A program made the translations under genes and the position numbers. The notes under the pieces are model-generated. The model saw nothing but the letters and a program-made list of their open reading frames with translations. It made no database searches and was not told where the DNA came from. From CAYXUW01 sp964468375 (lineage in GTDB: Bacteria; Planctomycetota; Phycisphaerae; Sedimentisphaerales; Anaerobacaceae), in assembly GCA_964468375.1 (NCBI GenBank), contig CAYXUW010000098.1:1-8388 (forward strand): a DNA stretch of 8,388 nt, in the 5' to 3' direction. Shown here piece by piece: positions 1-8,027 of this stretch (position 1 is the stretch's first letter; the number at the start of each line of letters is the position of its first letter).

Positions 1-1508
1 GTGTGGCCGTGTTGATTGCTACGTTTTTCTCGGTTATGTATGAAAAATTCTCGCCGCACAAGATTCCGACGCGAGGAGCTTTATTTCTGACAATCTGCGG
101 TGTTCTCTATTATATTGCCGGCAGTGCAGTTTTGATATTCGTAGCTTTAGCGGCATTATATGAGTTCTTTTACCAACCTAAACCAGCTTTCGGTGTACTC
201 TATCTTTTACTCGGAGCGGCTGTTTACTGGCTGCTGGATACCTACGTTTTCGACCCAGAGACGAGCGAACTATTCCTGTACTCAAATCCTTTCAGCCAGA
301 TAGAGCGGAATCTGGAATGGGAAAAGTGGACGAGAGTGTTCGAAGGGGCTTTGTTCGTTGGTATTCCTTTTATTGTTCTGCTGGTCAATTTTGGCCGATG
401 GCTGGCCGGTAGTATGGGTGTTTCCCGGACACGTGCACAGCGACGACACCGGGGTAAATCCGCAGTTAAAAAGGGAATACTGGGCCATTTCTACCGGGGC
501 AGGCTTAATTGGGTACTGCAAATAATACTGCTTGGCCTTATTACTGTGCCGAGCGTCTGTTTTTCTCACGAGTTCAAATTGAGAAAAATGCTTCAGATGG
601 ACTATCTTCACTGCCGGAGGAAATGGCCGGAAGTGCTGGCTATTGCCGGAACGATTCCCCTGGATCAATATCACCCCAGTTATATTCACACCATCAATCG
701 AGCGCTGTATCACACCGGCCAAATGGGTGATGAAATGTTTACCTATGTTCAGGCCTATCAAATTAACGATTTGGTCTTCTTCATGGGCGGTATAGAGAAT
801 GTTATCCTTATGGAGCGGATAGAATTATGTTTGGAACTGGGGCTAGTCAACGTGGCCGAGAGGATCGCCCAAGAATTTCTTAGATGGATGAACGACCGTC
901 CGAACCCGTTTGTTCTTAAGCAGCTTGCAATTATATACATCACAAAGGGAGAAATCGAAACGGCCCGTGTGCACCTGAGGGCATTGAGCAAAAACCTGAT
1001 ATACGGCAGTGAAGCGAAAAATATTCTGCACAATCTCGAAATCGACCCCCTGCTCGAACATGATGAGCATATTCAGCACTTACGTTCGATTATGATTACT
1101 ACTGACAACGCATATACCCATTACAATGAGAATGACTGTTTGACCGGGCTTCTTAACAGAAATAAATATAATAAAATAGCCTTCGAATATCTGATGGCCC
1201 ACTACCTTCTAAACAGACAACTTGATAAATTTGTAGAGAACCTGCCCCGCCTTGACGATTTCGGTTATGATAGCATGCCCCGTCATTACCAAGAGGCCAT
1301 ATTGTTTTATAACGGTATAACTCAGAAAAAAATAGACCTGGGCGACAGGGAGATAAGCACCGAGATCTCAAGTCAATTTGAAGAATTTAACAACCTCGGA
1401 GAACATTGTAACGGTAATATGGAACAACTCTGGCAGGTATCTGCGCCGAGGTTCGGCCGCACTTACTTTTTCTACTACGTTTTCGGCCTCTCGGGAGTAA
1501 GCCAATGA
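1..1508 (+). CDS. DUF6057-like multi-pass membrane protein with helical C-terminal domain (5' partial)
   Basis: The reading frame is open at the window edge, and the first in-frame start is a GTG at base 3 that leads straight into hydrophobic sequence. I therefore read it as truncated, with more membrane segments upstream. Residues are counted from that GTG. Hydrophobic segments lie at about 27-55, 62-80, 113-134 and 168-187, with a basic loop (RTRAQRRHRGK) near 142-152. From about 190 to 485 the protein is soluble and helical, resembling degenerate TPR repeats. It includes AFEYLMAHYLL (393-403), a following LDKFVENLPRL stretch (408-417) and YQEAILFY (429-436), and ends near an aromatic FGRTYFFYYVFG. 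I recognise these patterns from memory as DUF6057-like, a family described mainly in Bacteroidota. The stop overlaps the next start by ATGA, so the two are probably co-translated. The function is unknown. A membrane-anchored scaffold or assembly factor for the downstream exported protein is only a guess. Confidence 0.75.
   Translation, partial: VAVLIATFFSVMYEKFSPHKIPTRGALFLTICGVLYYIAGSAVLIFVALAALYEFFYQPKPAFGVLYLLLGAAVYWLLDTYVFDPETSELFLYSNPFSQIERNLEWEKWTRVFEGALFVGIPFIVLLVNFGRWLAGSMGVSRTRAQRRHRGKSAVKKGILGHFYRGRLNWVLQIILLGLITVPSVCFSHEFKLRKMLQMDYLHCRRKWPEVLAIAGTIPLDQYHPSYIHTINRALYHTGQMGDEMFTYVQAYQINDLVFFMGGIENVILMERIELCLELGLVNVAERIAQEFLRWMNDRPNPFVLKQLAIIYITKGEIETARVHLRALSKNLIYGSEAKNILHNLEIDPLLEHDEHIQHLRSIMITTDNAYTHYNENDCLTGLLNRNKYNKIAFEYLMAHYLLNRQLDKFVENLPRLDDFGYDSMPRHYQEAILFYNGITQKKIDLGDREISTEISSQFEEFNNLGEHCNGNMEQLWQVSAPRFGRTYFFYYVFGLSGVSQ
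1493..1497 (+). promoter_or_regulatory. Ribosome binding site of the PD40/c-heme gene
   Basis: GGGAG lies 7 bases before the ATG at 1505, inside the last codons of the upstream gene. It is the clearest Shine-Dalgarno sequence in the window. It supports this ATG as the start and re-initiation at the ATGA overlap. Confidence 0.6.
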
Positions 1509-3058
1509 AAAAACTAAATGTCTGTCTGATAGTCTTTTTCCTTTGCGTCCCGGTGATTGCAGTATTGGGATTTATGCTGCAAAAAGGTTCAGCACAGTGC
1601 GAGGTCTACACCTCGATTGACCGTGCAGCTAAAATCAAGCCGGATTATACCGACATTGTCATCCCTCCCAACATAGCACCCATGAATTTTCTTGTCCTCG
1701 AGCCGGGTTCCAAGTATTTGGTCGAAATACATTCTACAAGTGGCAAAGCCATCAGCATTTTCAGCAGAAACGCCAAAATCAAGATTCCTTTGCGCCGATG
1801 GAGGTCGCTGTTAAAAGCAAATCGAGGCGAACAGTTGTTCTTCGACATTTATGTCAAAAACCAGCACGGTCCGTGGGACCGATATCAGAGAATTGAAAAC
1901 ATTATCGCAAAGGAAGATATTGACAGCAATATCGTATACCGCCTTCTTAATCCAACATATAATATTTGGGCATATATCGGAATTTATCAGCGCAACCTTG
2001 AGAATTATGACCAGTCCATGGTGCTCCACGGTAAGTCCTTCGGCAGAGGCTGCGTCAACTGTCACAGCTTTCTGAACAACACGCCTGAGAATATGTGCAT
2101 AGGTGTTCGCAGTGATAAATATGGTAATTCGGCGATATGTGTACGTGACGGCAGTATCGAGAAGGTGGGGACAATGTTCGGCTACACCACCTGGCATCCA
2201 AGTGGGCGATTGGTAGCATATTCACTGAATAAAGTCAGGCAGTTCTTCCATATTGCAGGGACGGAGACCCGGGACGTCGTCGACCTTGACGGAGCGATGG
2301 CTTATTATACACTTGACAGCCAAACAGTTAAAACGGTTCCTGGCCTGTCTGACAAACAACGGATGGAGACATATCCCACTTGGACGCCGGACGGCAAATA
2401 CCTCTATTTTTGCAGCGCACCAATATTGTGGAAAGACCGCAACAAGGTGCCTCCATATCGCTATGAACAAGTCAAATATGAATTGAGACGCATCAGTTAT
2501 GACGTTCAAACAGACCACTGGGGCGAGCCTGAGACGGTTCTCTCTGCCGGCAAGACAGGCCTGAGCATTCTGCTGCCACGTATCTCGCCGGATGGCCGAT
2601 TTCTGCTTTTTTGTATGTGTAAGTATGGTTGTTTTCCCATCTACCAGCCGAGCAGCGACCTTTACCTGATGAACCTCAAGACCGGTGAGCATCGAAAACT
2701 GCCTATCAATAGCAGATATTCGGAGTCCTGGCACAGTTGGTCGAGTAACAGTCGATGGATTGCCTTCAGCAGTAAAAGACAGGGGGGCCTTTTTACCAGG
2801 ACGTATTTCAGTTACATTGACGAGAACGGCAAGGCATATAAACCTTTCATAATGCCGCAAAAAGACCCTGCATTTTACGACTCGTTCCTCAAAACTTACA
2901 GTGTACCCGAACTAATCGTAGCTCCGGTCAAAGTCAGCCACAAGGCACTTAGCCGTGCCGTTCGCCTCCCCCCTAAAATTAGGGTCGATATGCCTATCAC
3001 GGCCGCAACCCCCGCTGCTGACGTAGGAGAATCGGAATTCTGGATACAACTGAAGTAG
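1505..3058 (+). CDS. Exported PD40/TolB-type beta-propeller protein with a c-type heme motif
   Basis: The 517-residue protein starts with a Sec-type signal or anchor: basic MKK, hydrophobic residues about 6-25, and a possible signal peptidase I site after GSA (28-30). No lipobox is visible, so it is probably periplasmic or membrane-anchored. After a beta-rich region it has one CxxCH motif, C183-V-N-C186-H187, the standard site for covalent heme attachment. M197 (in NNTPENM) is a possible distal ligand, which is a guess. Four PD40-like propeller blades follow: WHPSGRLVAYS (from 230), WTPDGKYLYF (from 293), ISPDGRFLLF (from 360) and a degenerate WSSNSRWIAFSSK (from 412). A cysteine cluster C370-M-C372-KYG-C376 lies beside the third blade. 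The ATG overlaps the upstream stop. PD40 propellers usually bind proteins or carbohydrates, and no catalytic site is evident. If the heme is attached, a cytochrome c maturation system and exported heme are required. Substrate and role are unknown. Confidence 0.8.
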   Translation: MKKLNVCLIVFFLCVPVIAVLGFMLQKGSAQCEVYTSIDRAAKIKPDYTDIVIPPNIAPMNFLVLEPGSKYLVEIHSTSGKAISIFSRNAKIKIPLRRWRSLLKANRGEQLFFDIYVKNQHGPWDRYQRIENIIAKEDIDSNIVYRLLNPTYNIWAYIGIYQRNLENYDQSMVLHGKSFGRGCVNCHSFLNNTPENMCIGVRSDKYGNSAICVRDGSIEKVGTMFGYTTWHPSGRLVAYSLNKVRQFFHIAGTETRDVVDLDGAMAYYTLDSQTVKTVPGLSDKQRMETYPTWTPDGKYLYFCSAPILWKDRNKVPPYRYEQVKYELRRISYDVQTDHWGEPETVLSAGKTGLSILLPRISPDGRFLLFCMCKYGCFPIYQPSSDLYLMNLKTGEHRKLPINSRYSESWHSWSSNSRWIAFSSKRQGGLFTRTYFSYIDENGKAYKPFIMPQKDPAFYDSFLKTYSVPELIVAPVKVSHKALSRAVRLPPKIRVDMPITAATPAADVGESEFWIQLK

Positions 3059-3170
3059 CTTACAGAGCAGTTTTTGCCCTCTTCAAATTTATCTGTTCAT
3101 TATGTGAAATTTATATTACACTTAAAACCTCAAGACTGTATACCTCGGGTTTTCAAAAAATGAAGGCATA
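3059..3170. other. AT-rich spacer before the heme operon
   Basis: This is the only sizeable non-coding gap in the window. No strong terminator or promoter is visible. A weak 5-bp stem (AACTG 3048-3052 with CAGTT 3068-3072) runs into a short T tract and could act as a poor terminator for the upstream pair. A second weak stem pairs AAAACC (3124-3129) with GGTTTT (3148-3153) around a loop of 18 bases. Possible promoter elements are TTGCCC (3074-3079) with CATTAT (3098-3103), 18 bases apart, or a TATACC at 3139-3144. Neither matches a consensus well, and a lineage-specific sigma-factor motif could be missed by eye. Confidence 0.4.
3163..3166 (+). promoter_or_regulatory. Weak ribosome binding site of hemA
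   Basis: AAGG sits 4 bases before the hemA ATG at 3171. The spacing is short and the match brief, so this is only a weak Shine-Dalgarno candidate. It lies inside a three-codon mini-frame (ATG AAG GCA TAA, 3160-3171) that ends on the hemA start. Confidence 0.35.
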
Positions 3171-4442
3171 ATGAAGCTTGTTTTGAATAATGTAACTTAT
3201 CGTAACTGCCCCGTGCACTTGCGCGAAAAGGTCGCTTTTACTGCTGAAAAACGGCATTTTATGCTGAAAAGAATGCACGCCGAACAACATATTGCCGAAG
3301 CCGTTATCCTCGAAACCTGCAACCGCTCAGAATTTTACACTTACGTCAAAAAAGACTTCGACATCACTGCATTTCTGGCCGAGCTTATCCAGCAAATCCA
3401 GCCAGAGGCCGCTGATACGTGGAATCAATACAGCCGTCAAAGCTCCGGCTCCGATACCGTCCGCCACCTCTTCAAAGTTGCCGCCGGCCTTGACTCACAA
3501 ATGCTCGGCGAAAACCAGATTCTATCACAGGTAAAATCCGCCTACACCGAATCCATCGACTCCCGAATGAGCAAATTCCTGTTCCACCGCCTCTTCCACA
3601 ATGCCTTCCGCGCGGGAAAAGCCGTGCGGACAAATACCAATATAAACTGCGGCGCCGTTTCAGTGAGCTTGGCCGCTGTCGAACTGGCCAAAAAGAAAAT
3701 CGACTTGGCCTCCTGCACAGCTATGGTAATAGGCGCAGGCGAAAACGCTGAGCTTGCCGCGAAATATCTCCTCAAATCTCAATTGCCTAATCTGATTATA
3801 GCAAATCGCAACATCGAAAACGCGCAGGCCGTCAAAGCACGTCTAAAAAAAGGTCAGATAATCCGGCTTGACGATATCGCCGACAAATTAGCTGACGTTG
3901 ACCTCGTAATCAGCTCCACCGCCGCCGCCGAACCGGTAATAACACACCCTGCCGCTGCAGACGCCCTGTCGCGAAGGAAAAAACCGCTACTGATAATAGA
4001 TATCGCCGTGCCGCGGGACATAGACCCCCAAGTAAATGAGTTTGAATGCGTTTCCCTGTATAACATCGATGACTTGAACGAGCAGATAAACCTCAACAGA
4101 AAAAGACGTAGCAGCGAAATTCCCAAGGCACAGGCAATCGTCGCCGAATTTACGAACAAATTTATGCAGTGGTATGACTCGCTTAACCTAGTCCCGACAA
4201 TCACACAATTAACTCAGCAGGGTCTTGAACTTGCCCAAAGCGAGGCCCGGCGTTATGCGAAAGACTTTGCCAAAGATGACGAAGAAAAACTCAAGCTCTT
4301 CGCCGAATCCCTCGTTAAAAAAGTCCTGCATGGCCCTATTACCTTCCTCAAAAACGGCTCCGACGAAGAACCGAACACAGAACAGCTCCAGGCTGTGGAC
4401 CTGATAAACAAAATGTTTTTCTCAAAAGACAAACGCGGCTAA
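3171..4442 (+). CDS. hemA: Glutamyl-tRNA reductase
   Basis: This cytoplasmic enzyme reduces glutamyl-tRNA(Glu) with NADPH to glutamate-1-semialdehyde, the first committed step of the C5 route to tetrapyrroles. At 423 residues it has the usual bacterial length. The catalytic domain starts with NNVTYRNCPVHLREKVAF (6-23), then ETCNRSEFY with the nucleophilic Cys50. GLDSQMLGENQILSQVK (106-122) and GAVSVSLAAVELA (161-173) follow as expected. The NADPH-binding domain shows VIGAGENAELAA (186-197), ANRN (211-214) and the conserved IDIAVPRDIDP (276-286). Residues from about 315 form the helical dimerisation domain, including a KVLHGPI motif (384-390). All key residues I know are present. The ATG at 3171 gives the expected N terminus. 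It opens the operon, with hemC 2 bp downstream. The aminomutase partner hemL is not in the window. Confidence 0.96.
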   Translation: MKLVLNNVTYRNCPVHLREKVAFTAEKRHFMLKRMHAEQHIAEAVILETCNRSEFYTYVKKDFDITAFLAELIQQIQPEAADTWNQYSRQSSGSDTVRHLFKVAAGLDSQMLGENQILSQVKSAYTESIDSRMSKFLFHRLFHNAFRAGKAVRTNTNINCGAVSVSLAAVELAKKKIDLASCTAMVIGAGENAELAAKYLLKSQLPNLIIANRNIENAQAVKARLKKGQIIRLDDIADKLADVDLVISSTAAAEPVITHPAAADALSRRKKPLLIIDIAVPRDIDPQVNEFECVSLYNIDDLNEQINLNRKRRSSEIPKAQAIVAEFTNKFMQWYDSLNLVPTITQLTQQGLELAQSEARRYAKDFAKDDEEKLKLFAESLVKKVLHGPITFLKNGSDEEPNTEQLQAVDLINKMFFSKDKRG

Positions 4443-4444
4443 CG

Positions 4445-5368
4445 ATGAACTATCTTACCGTTGCAACACGAGGCACAGAACTGGCCATTGCTCAAACACA
4501 AATCGTAATTTCAGCTTTGAAAAAAATTAATCCAGAAATACAGATTAAAATAAAAGAAATATCAACTCACGGCGACCGCGACAAACGAACCACTCTATGG
4601 GATTTGAAAAGCACCGGATTTTTCACCTCGCAGGTCGAAGATGTCCTCCTGTCCGGCCAAGCCGATTTCGCCGTCCACAGCTTCAAAGACCTACCAACCC
4701 GGCCGCGAAACGACCTCACTATCGCCGCCGTCTGCGACAGACAATTCGCCGAAGACTGCCTCATCGCAAATGATGCGGTTGATTCGATAGAACAGCTTCC
4801 GCCGTCCGCGAAAATTGGCACCTCCAGCTTAAGACGTGCCGCCCAGATAAAACACCTAAGAAAAGACTTAATCCCCACTCCAATCCGCGGCAATGTCCCC
4901 ACAAGAATAAAACACCTCCGGCAGGGAAAATTCGATGCAGTCATTTTAGCCCGTGCCGGCATAGAACGGCTGGGCCTCCCCGCAGAAATATCATTTTCCC
5001 TAACCACGAAGCAGTTCATCCCCGCACCTGCCCAGGGCTCCCTGGCTGTCCAAGCGAGAACAGATAGCCCCGCAATAGAATTAATTGCCGAAATAGATGA
5101 CAAAAACCTCAGAACAAGTACTTTTGCAGAGCGGCAGGTTCTGGTTACAATGCACTGCGGCTGCCACGCCCCCGTCGGGGCTTTCGCAGAAATCAAAGCA
5201 GATAATATAGAAATCCTCGCGTTTATATCGGATTCAGAAGGAGAAAATTTTATCAGCCGCCGCCTCACCGGTCCGGTAGTCGATGCAAACAAACTTGCTG
5301 AAAAAATTGCTGGCGACCTCCTCGATTCCGGCGGCAGAGAAATTTTAGACAAACTCGAAAAACCATGA
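4445..5368 (+). CDS. hemC: Porphobilinogen deaminase (hydroxymethylbilane synthase)
   Basis: The enzyme joins four porphobilinogen units into linear hydroxymethylbilane on a covalently bound dipyrromethane cofactor, in the cytoplasm. At 307 residues it has the normal length. Motifs in order are LTVATRGTELAIAQTQ (4-19), THGDRD (41-46), HSFKDLPT (78-85, with the catalytic Asp82), GTSSLRRAAQI (125-135), the PIRGNVPTR stretch (146-154), APAQGSLAVQAR (194-205) and CGCHAPVGAFAE (238-249). By alignment with the known GGC-x-x-P-x-G motif the cofactor Cys is Cys240. The usual Gly two residues before it is Cys238 here. The common GKGLF is TGFF (57-60), probably a subfamily variant. The ATG lies 2 bp after the hemA stop with no clear Shine-Dalgarno sequence, which suggests translational coupling. 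The stop overlaps the next start by ATGA. Confidence 0.96.
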   Translation: MNYLTVATRGTELAIAQTQIVISALKKINPEIQIKIKEISTHGDRDKRTTLWDLKSTGFFTSQVEDVLLSGQADFAVHSFKDLPTRPRNDLTIAAVCDRQFAEDCLIANDAVDSIEQLPPSAKIGTSSLRRAAQIKHLRKDLIPTPIRGNVPTRIKHLRQGKFDAVILARAGIERLGLPAEISFSLTTKQFIPAPAQGSLAVQARTDSPAIELIAEIDDKNLRTSTFAERQVLVTMHCGCHAPVGAFAEIKADNIEILAFISDSEGENFISRRLTGPVVDANKLAEKIAGDLLDSGGREILDKLEKP

Positions 5369-6876
5369 ACAAAAAAGGCAAAGTATATCTCACAGGAGCA
5401 GGCCCCGGCCGAGCGGATTTGATTACCGTTCGCGGCGCAGAGCTTCTCAAAACTGCCGATTGCATCATCTGCGACAAGCTCGTCGACCCCGCCTTGCTCA
5501 AATTCGCACCGCCAAATGCCGAAGTCATTCACGTCCCTAAACGCATCGGTCCCGGTTCCGCCACGCAAGACCAAATCAACAAACTGATGCTCGAAAAAGC
5601 AGCAACCGGAAAAACAGTCATCCGCTTAAAAGGCGGCGACCCCGGCATCTTCGGCAGAGTCGGACAGGAAATCGCCGCCCTAACCGAGGCAGGCGTTGAC
5701 TTCGAAATAGTCCCCGGTGTAACCGCTGCCGTCGCTGCAGCCGAAGCCGCCGGTATAATACTCACTGACAGAAGCTATAGCTCACAGGTAACTTTCGTCA
5801 CCGGCCGCGAAGCCGAAGGAAAACCCAAAAGCAGCATCGACTGGCCCGCCCTCGCCAGATTAAAAGGCACCATCGTCTTTTATATGGCAATGGAAAATCT
5901 AAAATTTATCGCAGACCGATTAATCAAAAACGGTATGAATCCTCAAACCCCCACGGCGGTAATAACCAGTGCCGCATCGCCGAACCAAAAAACTGTAAGA
6001 GCTCCGCTTGAGAATATTTCTAAAATGTGCAAAGAAAACAAAATCAACCCACCAGCAATCGTAGCCATCGGCACCGCAGCCGACGAAAAGCTAAACTGGC
6101 TCAAAAACAAACCCCTCTTTGGCAAAACCATCGTCACAACCCGCGACGCCGACAGCAACGCCGACTTCGCAGCTAAAATCATTGCCAAAGGCGGTCTCCC
6201 CGTCGAATTCCCAACAATAAAAATCAAACCTCTGACCCAGACAAACGATTTCCTAAAAGCGCTTACTAAAATCGCCGAATACGACTGGCTCATCTTCACA
6301 AGCGCAAACGGCGTAAAACTCTTCTTCGACGTCCTGAATAAATTAAGCAAAGACGCCCGCGTTTTCGCCTCTGCTAAAGTCGCCGCTATCGGCAGCGAAA
6401 CCTCAGCACAATTAAGCCGCTTCGGCATAAAAGCTGATTTTGTCCCAACCGTCTTCACCAGCAAAGACCTCGCAAAACAGCTAATCGCTTCCAAAAACCT
6501 TCAGGGCAAAAAAGTCCTGCTCCTGCGTTCTAAACTTGCCTCCGATGAGCTTGCCAACCTGCTGGAAAAAGCAATGGTCGAAACCGACAATGTCTCCCTC
6601 TACACAATTGAATCCGTAAAAAGCGACTCCGCTCACCCGCTGGGAAAAATCGAAAACGGCAAAATCGACTGGCTCACCTTCACAAGCCCCTCGTCAGCCA
6701 AATCCTTTTTCGAACAAATCCCCGCAGAATCGGTAAAATCAAGTAAAACCAAAATCGCATCGATTGGACCGGTGACATCCGAACAGTTGAAAAGCCTCGG
6801 CCTCAAAATCGACATCGAGGCAGCAGAGCACACCATCGATGGCCTACTCGATACCATAGAAAATACTTATAAATGA
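5365..6876 (+). CDS. cobA-hemD: Uroporphyrinogen-III C-methyltransferase / uroporphyrinogen-III synthase fusion
   Basis: This is a two-domain cytoplasmic enzyme of 503 residues. The N-terminal SUMT domain (about 5-245) uses two S-adenosylmethionine to turn uroporphyrinogen III into precorrin-2. Its motifs are VYLTGAGPGRADLITVRG (7-24), VIRLKGGDPGIFGR (85-98), FEIVPGVTAAVAAAEAAG (113-130), ILTDR (132-136) and VFYMAMENL (171-179). The C-terminal HemD domain (about 252-500) cyclises hydroxymethylbilane with ring-D inversion. It shows DWLIFTSANGVKLFF (307-321), AAIGSETSAQL (340-350), VLLLRSKLASDEL (384-396), a second DWLTFTSPSSAKSFF (435-449), IASIGPVTSEQL (464-475) and EHTIDGLL (488-495). The fusion is common in anaerobic and Gram-positive lineages and channels uroporphyrinogen III to precorrin-2, the branch towards siroheme, cobalamin and Ahb heme. 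ATGA overlaps at both ends indicate coupling to hemC and ahbC. No frameshift or internal stop is seen. Confidence 0.95.
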   Translation: MNKKGKVYLTGAGPGRADLITVRGAELLKTADCIICDKLVDPALLKFAPPNAEVIHVPKRIGPGSATQDQINKLMLEKAATGKTVIRLKGGDPGIFGRVGQEIAALTEAGVDFEIVPGVTAAVAAAEAAGIILTDRSYSSQVTFVTGREAEGKPKSSIDWPALARLKGTIVFYMAMENLKFIADRLIKNGMNPQTPTAVITSAASPNQKTVRAPLENISKMCKENKINPPAIVAIGTAADEKLNWLKNKPLFGKTIVTTRDADSNADFAAKIIAKGGLPVEFPTIKIKPLTQTNDFLKALTKIAEYDWLIFTSANGVKLFFDVLNKLSKDARVFASAKVAAIGSETSAQLSRFGIKADFVPTVFTSKDLAKQLIASKNLQGKKVLLLRSKLASDELANLLEKAMVETDNVSLYTIESVKSDSAHPLGKIENGKIDWLTFTSPSSAKSFFEQIPAESVKSSKTKIASIGPVTSEQLKSLGLKIDIEAAEHTIDGLLDTIENTYK

Positions 6877-8018
6877 TAAACGTCTCAAAATTATATTGCG
6901 GCCTCTCCGGCGAATCCGACCACCTGCGCTACAGCACCGAAAACTCCTTCGGCCCAGTCGTCGCCTACAACTGCACAAGCCGTTGCAACCTCAACTGCCT
7001 TCATTGCTACAGCAGCTCAACCACCGGTTTCGATAAGGACGAATTATCCACCGCTGATGCCAAACAACTAATCCATCAGCTTGCGGAAGCTAACTGCCCC
7101 GTCGTTCTCTTCACTGGCGGTGAACCTTTATTGCGCAGCGATCTGTTCGAATTACTGGCCGAAGCTAAAAAGCTGGCCTCGAGAACCGTCATTTCCACCA
7201 ACGGAACTTTAATCGACCAGCCCACTGCGGAAAAACTCGCCGAAGTCGGCGTAAGCTACGTTGGAATCTCCATCGACGGCGAGCAATCTTTTCACGACAA
7301 ATTCAGACAATCTCCCGGCTGCTTCAAAGCTGCTCTCGCCGGTATCGAGAATTGTCAAAAAGCTGACTTGAAAACCGGCCTGCGATTCACCATCACAAAA
7401 CAAAACGTCGAGCAAATCCCTGCCGCCTTCGATATCGCCGCCAAAGCAAACATCCGCAGAATTTGTTTCTATCATCTTGTAAGGGCGGGCAGAGCAAAAA
7501 ATCTCGATGACCAGTCCCCGACCATTCAGCAAACCCGCACCGCCGTCGATACGATAACAGAAAAAACAAAACAGGCCGTTCGAAATAATCTCATCGACGA
7601 AGTCCTCACCGTCGGCAATCACGCCGACGGCCCGTATCTCCTGTTGAAAATGGCCGCCGAGACAAATCCGCTTTACGAAAAAGCTCAACAGCTTCTTCTC
7701 GCTAACGGCGGTAACAAGACCTGCGAGAAAATCGCCTGCGTCGGTTGGAACGGCCGCGTCCACCCAGATCAGTTCTGGCGCAATTACTCGCTCGGTAATA
7801 CCAAAGACAAATCCTTCGCACAAATTTGGAACAATCCGGATGAGCTGGTGCTCAAAAAGCTGCGGCGAAAAAGCGAATTCGCCGACAAAAGGTGCCGCAT
7901 CTGCAAGTGGTTCGATTTATGCAAAGGCAATTTCAGATTTCTCAGCTCAGACCCCGCAGAAAAAAACTGGCTGCTTGAGCCGCCTTGCTACCTTGCGGAC
8001 AGCGAAATAAAAAAGTAA
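6873..8018 (+). CDS. ahbC: Radical SAM/SPASM protein, AhbC-type (Fe-coproporphyrin III synthase)
   Basis: AhbC removes the C2 and C7 acetate side chains of 12,18-didecarboxysiroheme, leaving methyl groups and giving Fe-coproporphyrin III, in the oxygen-independent heme pathway. The 381-residue protein has the N-terminal signature of the AhbC/NirJ group, VSKLYCG followed by SDHLRY (4-20). The radical-SAM cluster motif is C38-x3-C42-x2-C45 (SRCNLNCLHCY), with TGGEP at 81-85 and GISIDG at 131-136. The C-terminal SPASM-like region has C284 and C289 (KTCEKIACVGWNG), C341-x2-C344-x5-C350 (CRICKWFDLC) and C372, enough for an auxiliary 4Fe-4S cluster. The location between cobA-hemD and hemB strongly favours tetrapyrrole work. 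The homologous NirJ of heme d1 synthesis, or the later AhbD step, is possible. The N-terminal signature argues against AhbD, and no other nir gene is visible. The start overlaps the cobA-hemD stop by ATGA. Confidence 0.85.
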   Translation: MINVSKLYCGLSGESDHLRYSTENSFGPVVAYNCTSRCNLNCLHCYSSSTTGFDKDELSTADAKQLIHQLAEANCPVVLFTGGEPLLRSDLFELLAEAKKLASRTVISTNGTLIDQPTAEKLAEVGVSYVGISIDGEQSFHDKFRQSPGCFKAALAGIENCQKADLKTGLRFTITKQNVEQIPAAFDIAAKANIRRICFYHLVRAGRAKNLDDQSPTIQQTRTAVDTITEKTKQAVRNNLIDEVLTVGNHADGPYLLLKMAAETNPLYEKAQQLLLANGGNKTCEKIACVGWNGRVHPDQFWRNYSLGNTKDKSFAQIWNNPDELVLKKLRRKSEFADKRCRICKWFDLCKGNFRFLSSDPAEKNWLLEPPCYLADSEIKK

Positions 8019-8027
8019 AATAATCTT

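Noticed and set aside
2222..2860. A 212-codon minus-strand open frame opposite the PD40/c-heme gene.
   Set aside because: The plus-strand frame has an export signal, a CxxCH motif and repeated blades. The antisense product has low-quality composition and no motif.
3048..3075. A possible intrinsic terminator after the PD40 gene.
   Set aside because: The stem is only 5 bp with two G-C pairs and overlaps the stop codon, and only a short T tract follows. This is too weak to call as a feature.
3124..3153. A stem of AAAACC with GGTTTT before hemA, considered as an operator or riboswitch.
   Set aside because: The stem is six A/T-rich pairs with a loop of 18 bases, and no known riboswitch core was recognised. 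It is easily produced by chance.
4567..5574. A 335-codon open frame on the minus strand opposite hemC and the start of cobA-hemD.
   Set aside because: It lies wholly opposite genes with complete conserved motifs. Its product shows no recognisable domain, and long antisense frames are expected here from C-rich third positions.
7209..7823. A 204-codon minus-strand open frame opposite ahbC.
   Set aside because: It is antisense to the conserved SPASM-containing region of ahbC and its translation resembles no known protein.
6873..8018. The radical SAM protein as a peptide-modifying SPASM maturase with a small precursor peptide nearby.
   Set aside because: There is no room for a precursor gene in the overlapping junctions, and the N-terminal SKLYCG and SDHLRY signature plus the hem neighbours point to AhbC.
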